Below, one piece after another: positions 1 through 7,671 of a DNA stretch of 10,649 nucleotides (position 1 is its first letter; each line of letters opens with the position of its first letter). Below the pieces are notes generated by a model, which saw only the letters and a list, made by a program, of their open reading frames with translations, ran no database searches and was not told the origin of the DNA. The stretch spans positions 1 through 10,649 of the forward strand of contig BBXU01001750.1 of the NCBI GenBank assembly GCA_001598975.1, in the 5' to 3' direction. This DNA comes from Parachlorella kessleri. Its lineage: Eukaryota; Chlorophyta; Trebouxiophyceae; Chlorellales; Chlorellaceae. A program made the position numbers and the translations under genes.

Positions 1-199
1 CAACACTAACCGTGTGAAGGGAAAGCTTGCACGCCGCTCATCCGGCAGGGGCGACCAACCTCCCAACACCCGCCACGGCGGGTCAGGCCAGGCTGCCACA
101 GCCCAGCGCTGTACAGCAGTGCACTCACTGCACTGCGCAGCACAGCGTGCCTGGCCGGCGCGGGCGGCGGCCCCTGGACCGACGAGGGCCCTCACCGAC
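1..199 (-). other. Start of beta-mannosidase intron 13
   Basis: No conserved mannosidase block is visible in any frame. The stretch holds a possible hairpin at 107-147: an 8-base stem (116-123 with 129-136) and an outer 6-base stem (107-112 with 142-147) separated by an internal loop. Nothing else is recognised. Confidence 0.6.
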
Positions 200-313
200 C
201 TGCCAGATGTCATTTAGCTGCCAGTACAGCACCCCGTACGTGACAGCCGAGGGGTCTTTCTTGAGACGCCGCCACCGACTAATGGCAGTCTCATAGACGA
301 GCGACTGCTGGAC
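200..313 (-). CDS. Beta-mannosidase exon 13 (last exon in window)
   Basis: Residues 807-844: [20 protein letters not shown], then [18 protein letters not shown], the conserved end of the catalytic barrel. Acceptor CATGCAG before 313. Two overlapping donors are possible: CAG/GTCGGT at 199 (phase 0) or GTCG/GTGAGG at 195 (adds Val and one base). The next exon should begin with a PSWxSxEYGG-like block. None is visible in 1-199, so the gene continues off the left edge. Confidence 0.92.
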
Positions 314-3300
314 CTGCATGCGGGTATTTGGAGGGTTGCACCTGTGAAAGAGCAACGCAGAACTTGGGCAAAAGGCAGCGGAGCAGCACAAAGGGGCGAC
401 TGAGGTGGCCTAGGGGCTGGTGGCAGGCTTTGTGTCAGACGTGGCTTGGCTCGCATACGGGAATTCGCCCGTGCATTAGCGGTGCAGACCCGTGGAACCG
501 CATTGGCGTTGCAAAACTGGCTAGAGTACACTGTAAGCTACCCATGCTGGACCCCCTGTACAAGCATGTGGGCAATGCCTCGTTTCGTGGTTTCCCCCTG
601 ACATGACGACCACATGCAGGAGCTTACAGCCGAGCATTGCGGGCACCGGCCATCCATATGAACACATGCTAGCCTTAACTCCACCATGGTCGCGGCAGCA
701 CACAAAGCGACGACCCTCCCATCCCCCCCTCCCCCTTGTACCTGTGACAGGTAGACAAACGCCCTGAACTCCTCAGCAGCGCCATTATGGGAGCTGTCGA
801 CGGGGGAGGGCCCCACTCCTCCCTCAGTGGCGGTGCCCGCCACCTCCTCCTCAGAAGGCCTAAGAGCACCAGCAGGGGTACCCTGGCTTGGGGTGCCGCT
901 CTCATTGCTGGGCTGGTTGCTGTCTGGCGAGCCGCTGAAGGTTGTCACTGGGGGCGTGTCGCTGAGGAAGTGGAGCCTCATTTGGGCGAGCAGCTGTTGT
1001 ACCCCATTGGCGTGTCTCAGCCTGCATCAGCATGGGGAGGAGCTGGAGTGATGGGGTAAACCCCCAACCTGCTTGAACGCAAGCCCTGCAGGTATCTTGC
1101 GGGCTGAGAGGTCAAGTCACAGATGTGTGGTTACACTACAGAGTGCCTTGCATCATCCACCTTTGAAAAACGACGGATGAGGTCAGCTTAACAGAAGCAG
1201 CCAGAAAGCCCCTGGCTGACCTGAAATTAGTCATGGTGGCATTGATGGCCCAGTCCTGTGGCTCCGTCACCTTCTGGTACACTGCAGCAGCAACCCAGCA
1301 AGCAAGGGTGGGAAACTTAGGCTCTTGCAGGATGCTGCAGCCGCTGGACCTATGGATTGGACTCAGCTTGGAGACAGCTTTGGTAAGTATAGTTGCCTGT
1401 GGGGACAGCTTAGTAAGCCTGGGTTTCAGAAACTCAAAGGGTGAATGACCATGCTGGGTCTACTACCTCATGTGTCATCACACAAACCAGTCCGCCAAAT
1501 GAGTCGCCCAGTCTACCCACCACCAACTGCAGAGCTGGCGTGAGTACCAGCACTCCCACATTCCATTGCAACCGCCCCAGCAGGACAAAGCCCACTTCCT
1601 CGGCCCCTCATGAAGGTCCAGGGTGCTGGCTAAACGGAAAGGGCTAGAAGGAAGCAGCCAGCTGTCACCACACGCCTACCACTAAGGGGGAAAGCTCTTC
1701 CCATCGACACCGGAACAAATGCTGGCGCGGGTGGGCAGGGTGTGAGCCCTGTTGATGCATGCCACACCTGAGAACAAGGGGAAGCTCATGTAGCCAAACT
1801 CGGAAACAAACTTGGCTGGGGGGTAGGTGAGGGGGTCCAGGGCATCGCTGCTGTAGTCGTAGAAATGCACGTCCCCAAAGTGAGGGTCGGCCACATCGCC
1901 CCACCTGCACTGAGCTTGACAACTGCACTGAAAGACAGGTGGCTATGCGACCCAACGGACACGGCGCTGCCCCAAATATCGTATAGGGGAAGGCACCAGG
2001 CGGTGCATGAGGGCGCTCCATGCAGGTCCTTGGCAGTGGCAGTGTTGTGTCTTACCCACAATCCATCATCACATTACCCTAGCGCAGAGGCAGTGAGAAC
2101 ATGACGCCCGCACACACAAGTAGCAACCTAGCCTCTTCCGCAGCACTAACCAGACCAATGCACAGGGCAGGCTTCACGCGAGCACGGCAGCATCACTCTT
2201 GCCCCACGGCAGCATCACTCTTCCCGGGGCAGGGACCTGTTGCGGGAAGCAGCAGCCCACCTCTTCACGTAGGGTTCTGTGCTGTAGATGCCGTTGCTTG
2301 GGCTGGTGTCCAAGTAGATGATGCTGGGGTCGACACTCAGCAGTGCCTGCAAAGGCCGTGGGGGAACCCAAGTATAAGATGTCGGGGTCAATGCTCGAAC
2401 AGGCTGCATAGGAGTGTCCGAGCGAGTCATCCGGACGACTGCCGTCGGTCGGCTGTCAACTACACGGTGCCACCTCCACGTCTTCCAGATGGTGCAAACC
2501 TCTTCCCGCCGACAGCTTAACCTGCACTGTACCCAGAGAAGGCAAGACTCCAGGCATTACGCCACAAACAGCTGGTCCATTGCAAGTTGCAGGATAGCAA
2601 CCCGATAGCAATGTCGCGTAGCTGTAGTGACTGGTGCAAGGCTGGTCCTGGGGACCCAGCAAGTCAGTCACACAGGTGGCTCTGCGTCACAACCAACACG
2701 AGGGGCTGCTTCTCTCGTTTACATTTCCTTTCCCTGGCTTTCATGTGTGTGCAATCAGGCGACAAGGTTCCTGCCACATAGCTGTATAGCTTCCTAATTT
2801 ACATTACACTTCAGGCTAACAGCAACCCGCATGCTCCATGACCACACACCTGCCTAATGGTGCTTGCCATGGGGAGCAAGGATGTCCACAGCAAACAGCT
2901 GCAGCGCGAGGTCTGGGCCCTGTCCTGGGCCTCATGTAAAGGCACTACCTCACCTGTCGGGGTGGTCTTCACCCAGGAAACAGATAGGACAAGCAGCAGT
3001 TCATAGCGTGTTTTAAGTGTACATCTATTATACAAAGTAGAAAAGCATACTATCTTCTTCTCTCTCTCACCCGCCGGATGGTGTCCACAAAGAGTGTCGA
3101 GTAGTCCACCGCATACAGCTGCGGCCGCGCCAGCGTCTCACCAAACCAGGTGAAGGCCGCCTCGTTCTCGTTGTTGCCGCCCCACAGGGCAATGCTGGGG
3201 TGGGTGCTCAGCCGCGCAGCCTGGTACTCAACCTCGGTGGATACCTGTTGGGGCATGGAACGGGGGCGGCAGGGGGGGGGGGGGGGGGGCGGGGCGAGGA

Positions 3301-6300
3301 GGCGTCAGCAGTAGCTCCCTTGTTGAGGGCCAGGGAAGGGCCGGACCTGAACCACACTGCTAGTGAGCCTTGCTGGTTGCCTAACTTCCCATGACCCCGG
3401 CAGGCCCGCCCTTCTGCTCAAGGGATTGGGCAGGACCAGGGGGGGCAGCTGAAGCTCGGCTCTGGCCATGACTTCAAGGTGAGACTATGAAAGACTCTGA
3501 CCTTGGAAAAGGGTGAGACAATGATGGGCTTAAAGGTCCGTCACCTCCTCAGGGAAGGCTTGGTCCCAAGCGTACTAGGTGCAGGCAAGGGTCGAAACAC
3601 ACATATTAGTTGACTCTGCATTTAGTGGTCCTGAAAGACTTAAAAGGGTGGTGACACTCACTTCCTGCAGGAAGGCTGTGTCCCTGGGGTACATGGAGCA
3701 GGCAAGGGACCACATTTTAATCTCTCCTGGGGGTCCAGATAGAATGTACGAAGACCCACCTCATCTCTTGCAGGAAGGCTGTGCCCCTGGGGTACATGGA
3801 GCATGCAAGGGTTACTTTGGATTTCTCCGGGGGCCCTAAGAGAAATTTCATGGGACCCCACTCACCTCCTGCAGGAAGGCTTGGTCCCGGGGGTACATGG
3901 AGCAGGCAAGGGACCACATTTCAATCTCTCCTGGGGGTCCAGAGAGAAAGTTTACGGAGACCCCACCTCACCTCTTGCAGGAGGGCTGTGTCCCTGGGGT
4001 ACATGGAGCATGCAAGGGTTACTTTTCGGATTACTCCGGGGGCTCTAAGGGAAATTTCATGAGACCCCACGTCACCTCCTGCAGGAAGGCTTGGTCCCTG
4101 GGGTACATGGAGCATGCAAACATGGCCTCCTGCCACACCAGCACCCCCGCCTCGTCGCAGGCCTCGTAGAAAGCATCTGCAGGACAACCAGTGCAGGTGC
4201 GCTGCGGCAGCATACAATGGCAGGGAGGCTCGTGAGCTGCAACAGCCAAGCCCACTGGCACCCCGCAGCAGCGCGCTGGTTACTCACTGCCTTTCCAGCC
4301 AGCCCCAGAGACGGCAGGATGGCGAGGTAGCTAGGGAGACATCCCAAGCTGCTCTAGGGCCCGCCCTGGGCAGCCCACCGCAGCTTAGAAGCCTGCTGTG
4401 GCGCCCCAGTGGAGCAACAGGAGGCCCACCCAGGGACGATGAATAGGCAGCGGCCCCTCACTGCGGACAGGCACAACCACCCACCCACCCACCCGCCCGC
4501 CGTGGCATTGCCTGGATGTTGGCGGGGGTGGCGGCTTTGTATATGGAGTATGGTCTTGTACCATGCTGTACCGCTTGCCTACTTTCATTACCAGAGAGGG
4601 AAGCATCGAGGTGAAAAACCTGCCTGCCCCTCCCACACAACCCACAGGCAAGCCGGCCCCGCCCGCCCGCCTTCCCACCTTGGAAGTACCGGCCGCCGCC
4701 CCACACCCTCAGCATGTTCATGTGGGCCGCCTTGGCGCTGTGCACCAGGTCACGCAGGGCCGCGGGGGTCACCCGGGTCTCTAGGATATCCGCAGGCACT
4801 ATGTTGGCACCTGCAGCGCGGGGAAAGCCCACACTGCGGGGTGGGTTGGGGACAAGGGGCGGCGGGTTCAGCGTAGGGGTGGGGGCTGCACTGCTAATGC
4901 TCACATGCTCTGCTGGGCCTATGATGTGACCCGGGTCCATACGGCGGCAGCAGGACTCTGTTGGTCACCGAGGAAAGGCTAAGATAAATGGGAGCAGAGG
5001 GCGAAGGAGTAGGCAGCCCTGCAGGGCCCTGGGGTCTGTGAGGTGCGCATGTGTGTGCGTGTGTCACAGGAGCCATCTTTGCCGGGACCAAGGGCTGCAG
5101 GGTAGAGGCGCGGTGTGCTGTCATGGTGGGGTTGAGAGAGCAGGTTGCTTACAGGTGCTTTCGAGCAGGCAGTGGCCCTGTGGTCGCAACACCATGGCGA
5201 AGTTGCACAGCAATAGGACCACCTAGTCTGCCTGCCAGGTGGCCCATGCCCTGGGTTCCCAGCAGGACAGCGTCACGGCGAAGACCCTAACCCAGCCGCA
5301 GCGAGACTGCTGTTATCCAGCCTCTGCTGCCTACCTTTGGCATACAGGGGAAGCCCATTGACACGGAAGTAGAAGGTCTCCCCTGGCGACCCGTCAGCAA
5401 GCGTGATGGGGTCCTTCACAAGCTCCACCTGACGGAATCCGATGCGCCTGCGGGCATCGAAGGAATCCAGCAGGCGCAGCGTGCGTGATGGGGTCCCTCA
5501 CAAGCTTCACCTGGCACCTAGTACCCAGCAGCAGGATTTACATGGTGGCGCAAGGACAGGCAGTGGGGGGCCGCACAAGCGCAGCTCAGGCACAGCATGC
5601 CACCCCCCACCCAGGCCCCAGCCAGTTCGCACACCTTTCCAAGCTGGAGGCTCGGCCAACAAGGGTGTCGCCCTCCCCCTGCCCTGTCGCATTGTCGCCT
5701 CCCTGTCCCTCTGCCATCGCATTGCCGGCCCCTTGTACCTCCCCCTCCGATGCATTGCCGGGCGTATACGTCACTGTTAGGAGATACATCGCCTGCGCCC
5801 CAAACTCGTGCGGCCACCACAGCTGAAAGGGCGGTGTGACAAGGACTGTGACGCTGCGCCTGACAGCCCCCAGCCCCCCCGCGCTGCCGCAGCTGCCCAG
5901 CGCCCCCCCCGCCTCCCCCCGCCCTGCGCCAGTGTCGCTGCTGGGCCTGCTGCTCCAACCCGTTGTTTGGCTGGCGGGTGCGCCCTGGCTGCATGAGGGA
6001 TCTACAATCAAGTCGGCCCCTAGGGAAGGCGGGTTTGGTGTGGGACAGTCACCTGGAGAGCAGGCTGGTATCGTGACCTCCTGCTGGGTGCCCCAGTGCT
6101 CCCTATCACTACCACCATCATCATCACCACCACCACCACCACCAGCAGCAGCAGCACTGCTGGCAGTGGCCCGGGAGGCAGGCCCAATAGAGGCTGTCAA
6201 GGTGCCGCTGCTGGGGCTGGGACCAGGCTGCAGGAAGGCGCCTATGCTGAGGACAATGCTGCCGTTGGCTAGGTGCTCCTGCTGCACGCTCAGCCCTGCA

Positions 6301-7670
6301 GGAGGGGCACTTGGTGTCCACACTGACCATGCCACCCTGTACTGGAGGACAGCGGGAATGTATGAAAGCCGCCTTGCTAGGAGTCCCAGGCAAACGGCCG
6401 TGCGCACTGACAAGACAACCAGCCACCCAGCCCAGGAGGCCTGTAGCCAAAGCCGGCCACAAAATTAGGAGGCAGCCGGGTGAGAAGCACCTTCGTTATA
6501 CTGCCTGCATCTCACTCACACCCCACCCCGACCACAAACCTGTGAGGAAGGCATCAGCGTACGCTCTCAGCCACACGCCCCCGGTGATGCCTACTGGCGC
6601 AAAGGCCGGGCCCCAGTCCCAGCCAAAATCAGAGGCTGCCTTCCTGATGAAGTTGTAGTGGGGGAGCGCTCCCACTTGCTGCAGAGGGATGGGGCAAAGT
6701 ACGCTATCCTGAGCAAATACGAGGCTGCCTGGTGAGAAGCTGCATGGCCGGCAGGGTTGCCGTAGAGCAGGGCACCATTCACTCCGGCAGGGCAAAGTGA
6801 GCGAGCTGCGGGAAGCTGATGTCAGTCAGAGGGGGCAGATCCCAACCAGAGTCACACTCTGCCCTCGTCCAGAGGCTCTGCTAATGGGTGCAGTAGCAGC
6901 ACATGCCCAAGTAGACTTGCCTGTGTGTTGGGCACCGCATAGGGGTAGTTGGATGCCTGTAACCCCGCATAGTGCACCGCTGACCTCAGCTTTATTTGTA
7001 GCTGATTGAGCCCCTCCTTTACGAGGCCCCCAGTTACATCAAAGGCATGCGGCCGGTGGGCATTGGCCGCAGCTCCCACCGACACTCCGTTGAGGGTGAT
7101 GTCAGCGACAGTGTCGAGGGACTCAAAGAAGAGCTGGTAGCGAGCGTGGGCGGTGGGAAAGTCGGCTGGCAGGGAAAAATTGCAGGTCCAGGTCCAGTCG
7201 CGGAGGGGTATGCCGCTGAAGTTAAACTCCCCAAACCTGCTCAGCAAGGTGGCAAAGGACCCCTCAATATTAAAGCCACTACCCCGCCCTGCCCAAGGTA
7301 AATAAGGTCCGTCGTGGCAGTGGACTGCGTTGCACATCCCTGGGGTTGAAGGGAATATGAAGTGCAGGCGGGTTACTCTAGCAGCCTCAGGCTCAGTGCT
7401 TCACATAGTCCAAACACGCTTGAACAAGTGCTCAGACGTTCTCAACGCTCGCCTGTAAAGGGGATCAGTTCCTGTTTGGTTGGCAACGAGTTGCAGCACT
7501 GTGGTGGGAGGGGCGGCGTTAGGGGTGGCGCCGCCTGCACTTGGTAGTTCATTAACCGCCCAGACACCGCGCTCATGCAGAGCTATCGACCCTTCCAAGG
7601 CGGATGCAAGCCGCGCCCGGTGCAGCAGCAACACTAGCAGTACTGCGATCAGACGTGGGCTGCCCTGCAT
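200..7670 (-). CDS. Beta-mannosidase (GH2, animal/lysosomal type), 13 exons seen, 3' end off window
   Basis: Predicted to remove terminal beta-D-mannose from the non-reducing end of oligosaccharides, such as N-glycan debris or mannan fragments, in a vacuole/lysosome or outside the cell. The spliced exons (listed separately) give 844 residues in one frame, with every junction phase matching. Seen in order: signal peptide (1-24), N-terminal sugar-binding domain with NFIRK (187-191) and SDFGWDWGP (194-202), immunoglobulin-like domain ending in LWWP (383-386), then the catalytic barrel from about residue 445 with [25 protein letters not shown] (582-588, acid/base Glu) and SEFGYMS (681-687, nucleophile Glu). 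Near the end is [10 protein letters not shown]. Exon order and spacing follow the animal lysosomal enzyme (MANBA type) and not the plant form. Several N-x-S/T sites fit a secreted glycoprotein. Two low-complexity insertions (about 263-369 and 734-795) are extra. The C-terminal domain is beyond the left edge. Splice sites are inferred from phase, consensus and family fit, without transcripts. Confidence 0.93.
314..741 (-). other. Beta-mannosidase intron 12
   Basis: 428 bases between TCACAG/GTACAA and CATGCAG. G-rich in RNA immediately after the donor (runs of five and seven G, complement of 723-735). No coding signal or repeat recognised in the rest. Confidence 0.8.
742..1021 (-). CDS. Beta-mannosidase exon 12 (with low-complexity insertion)
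   Basis: Residues 713-806: [19 protein letters not shown] at the start and [11 protein letters not shown] at the end are conserved. About 60 Ser/Gly/Pro/Glu-rich residues between them (734-795) are an insertion relative to the animal enzyme. Acceptor GATGCAG before 1021 and donor TCACAG/GTACAA at 741. The first intron bases are G-rich in RNA (complement of 723-735). Confidence 0.88.
1221..1281 (-). CDS. Beta-mannosidase exon 11 (61 bases)
   Basis: Residues 693-712 with split codons at both ends: [20 protein letters not shown]. Too short to stand out as an open frame. It was found by looking for the missing DW block between exons 10 and 12. It keeps phase on both sides and restores the animal-enzyme spacing residue for residue ([18 protein letters not shown]). 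Acceptor CTGCTGCAG before 1281 and donor TTCAG/GTCAGC at 1220. Confidence 0.88.
1282..1767 (-). other. Beta-mannosidase intron 10
   Basis: 486 bases. No extra conserved exon, repeat or RNA gene was seen. Short open frames here match nothing recognisable. The exons on either side join with correct family spacing, so no exon is missing. Confidence 0.8.
1768..1904 (-). CDS. Beta-mannosidase exon 10 (nucleophile Glu)
   Basis: Residues 647-692 plus one base: [17 protein letters not shown], then [18 protein letters not shown]. Glu682 in SEFGYMS is the expected catalytic nucleophile. Acceptor GTGCAG before 1904 and donor CTCAG/GTGTGG at 1767. Confidence 0.95.
1905..2260 (-). other. Beta-mannosidase intron 9 with a 22-base tandem duplication
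   Basis: 356 bases. Positions 2183-2200 and 2205-2222 carry the same 18-base sequence (CACGGCAGCATCACTCTT) at a 22-base period. Otherwise featureless. Confidence 0.8.
2261..2346 (-). CDS. Beta-mannosidase exon 9
   Basis: Residues 619-646 plus two bases: [19 protein letters not shown], then [10 protein letters not shown]. This corresponds to the SSPTNG block of the animal enzyme. Acceptor CCTTTGCAG before 2346 and donor AAGAG/GTGGGC at 2260. Confidence 0.93.
2347..3070 (-). other. Beta-mannosidase intron 8
   Basis: 724 bases, relatively AT-rich around 2790-3060. RR-ALLSVD joins directly across it in the family alignment, so no coding exon is expected. No transposon ends, RNA gene or repeat recognised. 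Confidence 0.8.
3071..3244 (-). CDS. Beta-mannosidase exon 8 (acid/base Glu)
   Basis: Residues 561-618, phase 0 at both ends: [20 protein letters not shown], then [14 protein letters not shown]. The Glu in GNNE (residue 586) is the expected general acid/base of GH2. The junction [16 protein letters not shown] matches the animal enzyme without a gap. Acceptor CCCCAACAG before 3244 and donor CGG/GTGAGA at 3070. Confidence 0.95.
3245..4075 (-). other. Beta-mannosidase intron 7 (longest, repeat-filled)
   Basis: 831 bases between GAG/GTGACG and CCCCAACAG. The half next to exon 7 is an exon-derived repeat array. The acceptor side contains an 18-base C run in RNA (complement of 3272-3289), 28-45 bases upstream of exon 8. 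The stretch 3300-3540 has no recognised feature. Confidence 0.85.
3541..4119 (-). repeat. Exon-derived tandem array, ~101-106-base units in a two-unit higher-order pattern
   Basis: Four clear units begin at 3658, 3761, 3862 and 3968, with a decayed fifth at 3541. The fifth member at the other end (4072-4119) is the authentic end of exon 7. Each unit carries about 44 bases of exon 7 (translating as [12 protein letters not shown] on the minus strand), the donor region, and about 55-60 bases of spacer. Spacers alternate: units at 3658 and 3862 share one type (GGCAAGGGACCACATTT), units at 3761 and 3968 another (GCATGCAAGGGTTACTTT). The array is therefore two copies of a ~204-210-base dimer. Candidate donors survive at 3971 (GTGAGG), 3865 (GTGAGT), 3661 (GTGAGT) and 3544 (GTGACG). 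The one near 3764 has become AT. Confidence 0.92.
4076..4176 (-). CDS. Beta-mannosidase exon 7
   Basis: Residues 527-560: [20 protein letters not shown], then [14 protein letters not shown]. Acceptor GTCCTGCAG before 4176 and donor GAG/GTGACG at 4075. The last 44 bases of this exon, together with the donor, are the template of the repeat array that fills the downstream intron. Confidence 0.93.
4177..4678 (-). other. Beta-mannosidase intron 6 with a short CCCA repeat
   Basis: 502 bases. Positions 4477-4501 are a CCCA/CCCG microsatellite. No coding signal recognised. Confidence 0.8.
4679..4810 (-). CDS. Beta-mannosidase exon 6
   Basis: Residues 483-526 with split codons at both ends: [16 protein letters not shown], then [15 protein letters not shown]. 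This is the second strand/helix region of the catalytic barrel. Acceptor GCGCTGCAG before 4810 and donor CCAAG/GTGGGA at 4678. The usual GxNWIPAD pattern here reads GANIVPAD, lacking the Trp. Confidence 0.93.
4811..5334 (-). other. Beta-mannosidase intron 5
   Basis: 524 bases. A GT-rich stretch lies at 5044-5067. [10 protein letters not shown] joins directly across the intron, so no exon is missing. Nothing else recognised. Confidence 0.8.
5335..5447 (-). CDS. Beta-mannosidase exon 5
   Basis: Residues 445-482 plus one base: [15 protein letters not shown], then [17 protein letters not shown], the entry to the catalytic domain. Acceptor CCCGCAG before 5447 and donor AAAG/GTAGGC at 5334. A 31-base piece (5401-5431) is copied into the preceding intron. 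Starting the exon further upstream in this frame meets a TGA inside that copy's flank, which supports the acceptor chosen. Confidence 0.92.
5483..5513 (-). repeat. 31-base near-copy of exon 5 sequence inside intron 4
   Basis: Matches exon 5 positions 5401-5431 with two differences over 31 bases, in direct orientation and offset by 82 bases. On the minus strand the exon copy reads [10 protein letters not shown] and the intron copy [10 protein letters not shown]. Similarity stops abruptly on both sides, so this is a short dispersed duplication and not an 82-base tandem unit. Confidence 0.9.
5635..6295 (-). CDS. Beta-mannosidase exon 4 (with large low-complexity insertion)
   Basis: Residues 225-444 plus two bases, by far the longest exon (661 bases). 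It begins [19 protein letters not shown] after a CCTCCTGCAG acceptor and includes the conserved [19 protein letters not shown] near 381-397. Between them, residues about 263-369 are Ala/Gly/Ser/Pro-rich and include Ala4, Gly6 and Asp3 runs. Related animal enzymes have only a short loop there. The whole stretch stays open, but a good-looking donor at 6052 (CCAG/GTGACT) means an optional intron inside it cannot be excluded. The donor is GAAAG/GTGTGC at 5634. Confidence 0.85.
6111..6157 (-). repeat. Trinucleotide microsatellite in coding exon 4
   Basis: On the coding strand: four GCT, six GGT, three GAT and two GGT codons, giving Ala4-Gly6-Asp3-Gly2. It sits in the low-complexity insertion, where length changes in multiples of three would be tolerated. 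Confidence 0.85.
6540..6678 (-). CDS. Beta-mannosidase exon 3
   Basis: Residues 179-224 plus one base. Contains [18 protein letters not shown], one of the best conserved blocks of this GH2 branch, then [11 protein letters not shown]. The acceptor chosen is CCCTCTGCAG before 6678 (phase 0). An upstream in-phase CTCAG at about 6715 would add 12 residues. The donor is CACAG/GTTTGT at 6539. Confidence 0.93.
6921..7236 (-). CDS. Beta-mannosidase exon 2 (sugar-binding domain)
   Basis: Residues 73-178, from [16 protein letters not shown] through [14 protein letters not shown] to [10 protein letters not shown]. The acceptor is GAGCAG before 7236. It completes the split Arg codon and gives DPLYR-FGEFNF, a smooth family match. 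The exon ends CACAG followed by GCAAGT (6920-6915), the standard form of a GC splice donor, so intron 2 (6679-6920) also looks like GC-AG. Sites NFS (twice) could be N-glycosylated. Confidence 0.92.
7453..7670 (-). CDS. Beta-mannosidase exon 1 (signal peptide)
   Basis: Residues 1-72 and two bases of codon 73. The start ATG at 7670 opens a classic signal peptide: Arg6, hydrophobic core IAVLLVLLL (8-16), then HRARLASA with likely cleavage after Ala24. The exon ends in TDPLY plus AG. The frame then needs a phase-2 donor. The only fitting site is GC (GCGAGC at 7452-7447), so intron 1 (7237-7452) appears to be a GC-AG intron. Continuing past it gives non-family residues and a stop. The segment between the signal peptide and DPLYR is poorly conserved. 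Confidence 0.85.
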
Positions 7671-7671
7671 G

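Noticed and set aside
1..190. Next mannosidase exon with the PSWxSxEYGG block
   Set aside because: No frame on the minus strand gives this block. One frame has GWSPLP, but it lacks the surrounding residues.
3658..4071. CRISPR-like array of regularly spaced repeats
   Set aside because: Units are over 100 bases, diverged, with only two alternating spacer types, and derive from an exon. This is a minisatellite in a eukaryotic intron.
3658..4071. Cassette exons repeating the ACSMYPRD segment
   Set aside because: The units lack a pyrimidine tract and a convincing acceptor before the exon-like part, and the family protein has this segment only once.
3579..4169. Plus-strand overlapping frames reading as a repeat protein ([13 protein letters not shown] units)
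   Set aside because: They are the reverse reading of the exon-derived repeat array in the mannosidase intron. They change frame between units and have no start context or family match.
5836..6468. Plus-strand 210-residue open frame
   Set aside because: It lies opposite exon 4 of the mannosidase, and its Pro/Ala/Ser-rich translation comes from GC-rich low-complexity DNA. The minus strand carries the conserved blocks.
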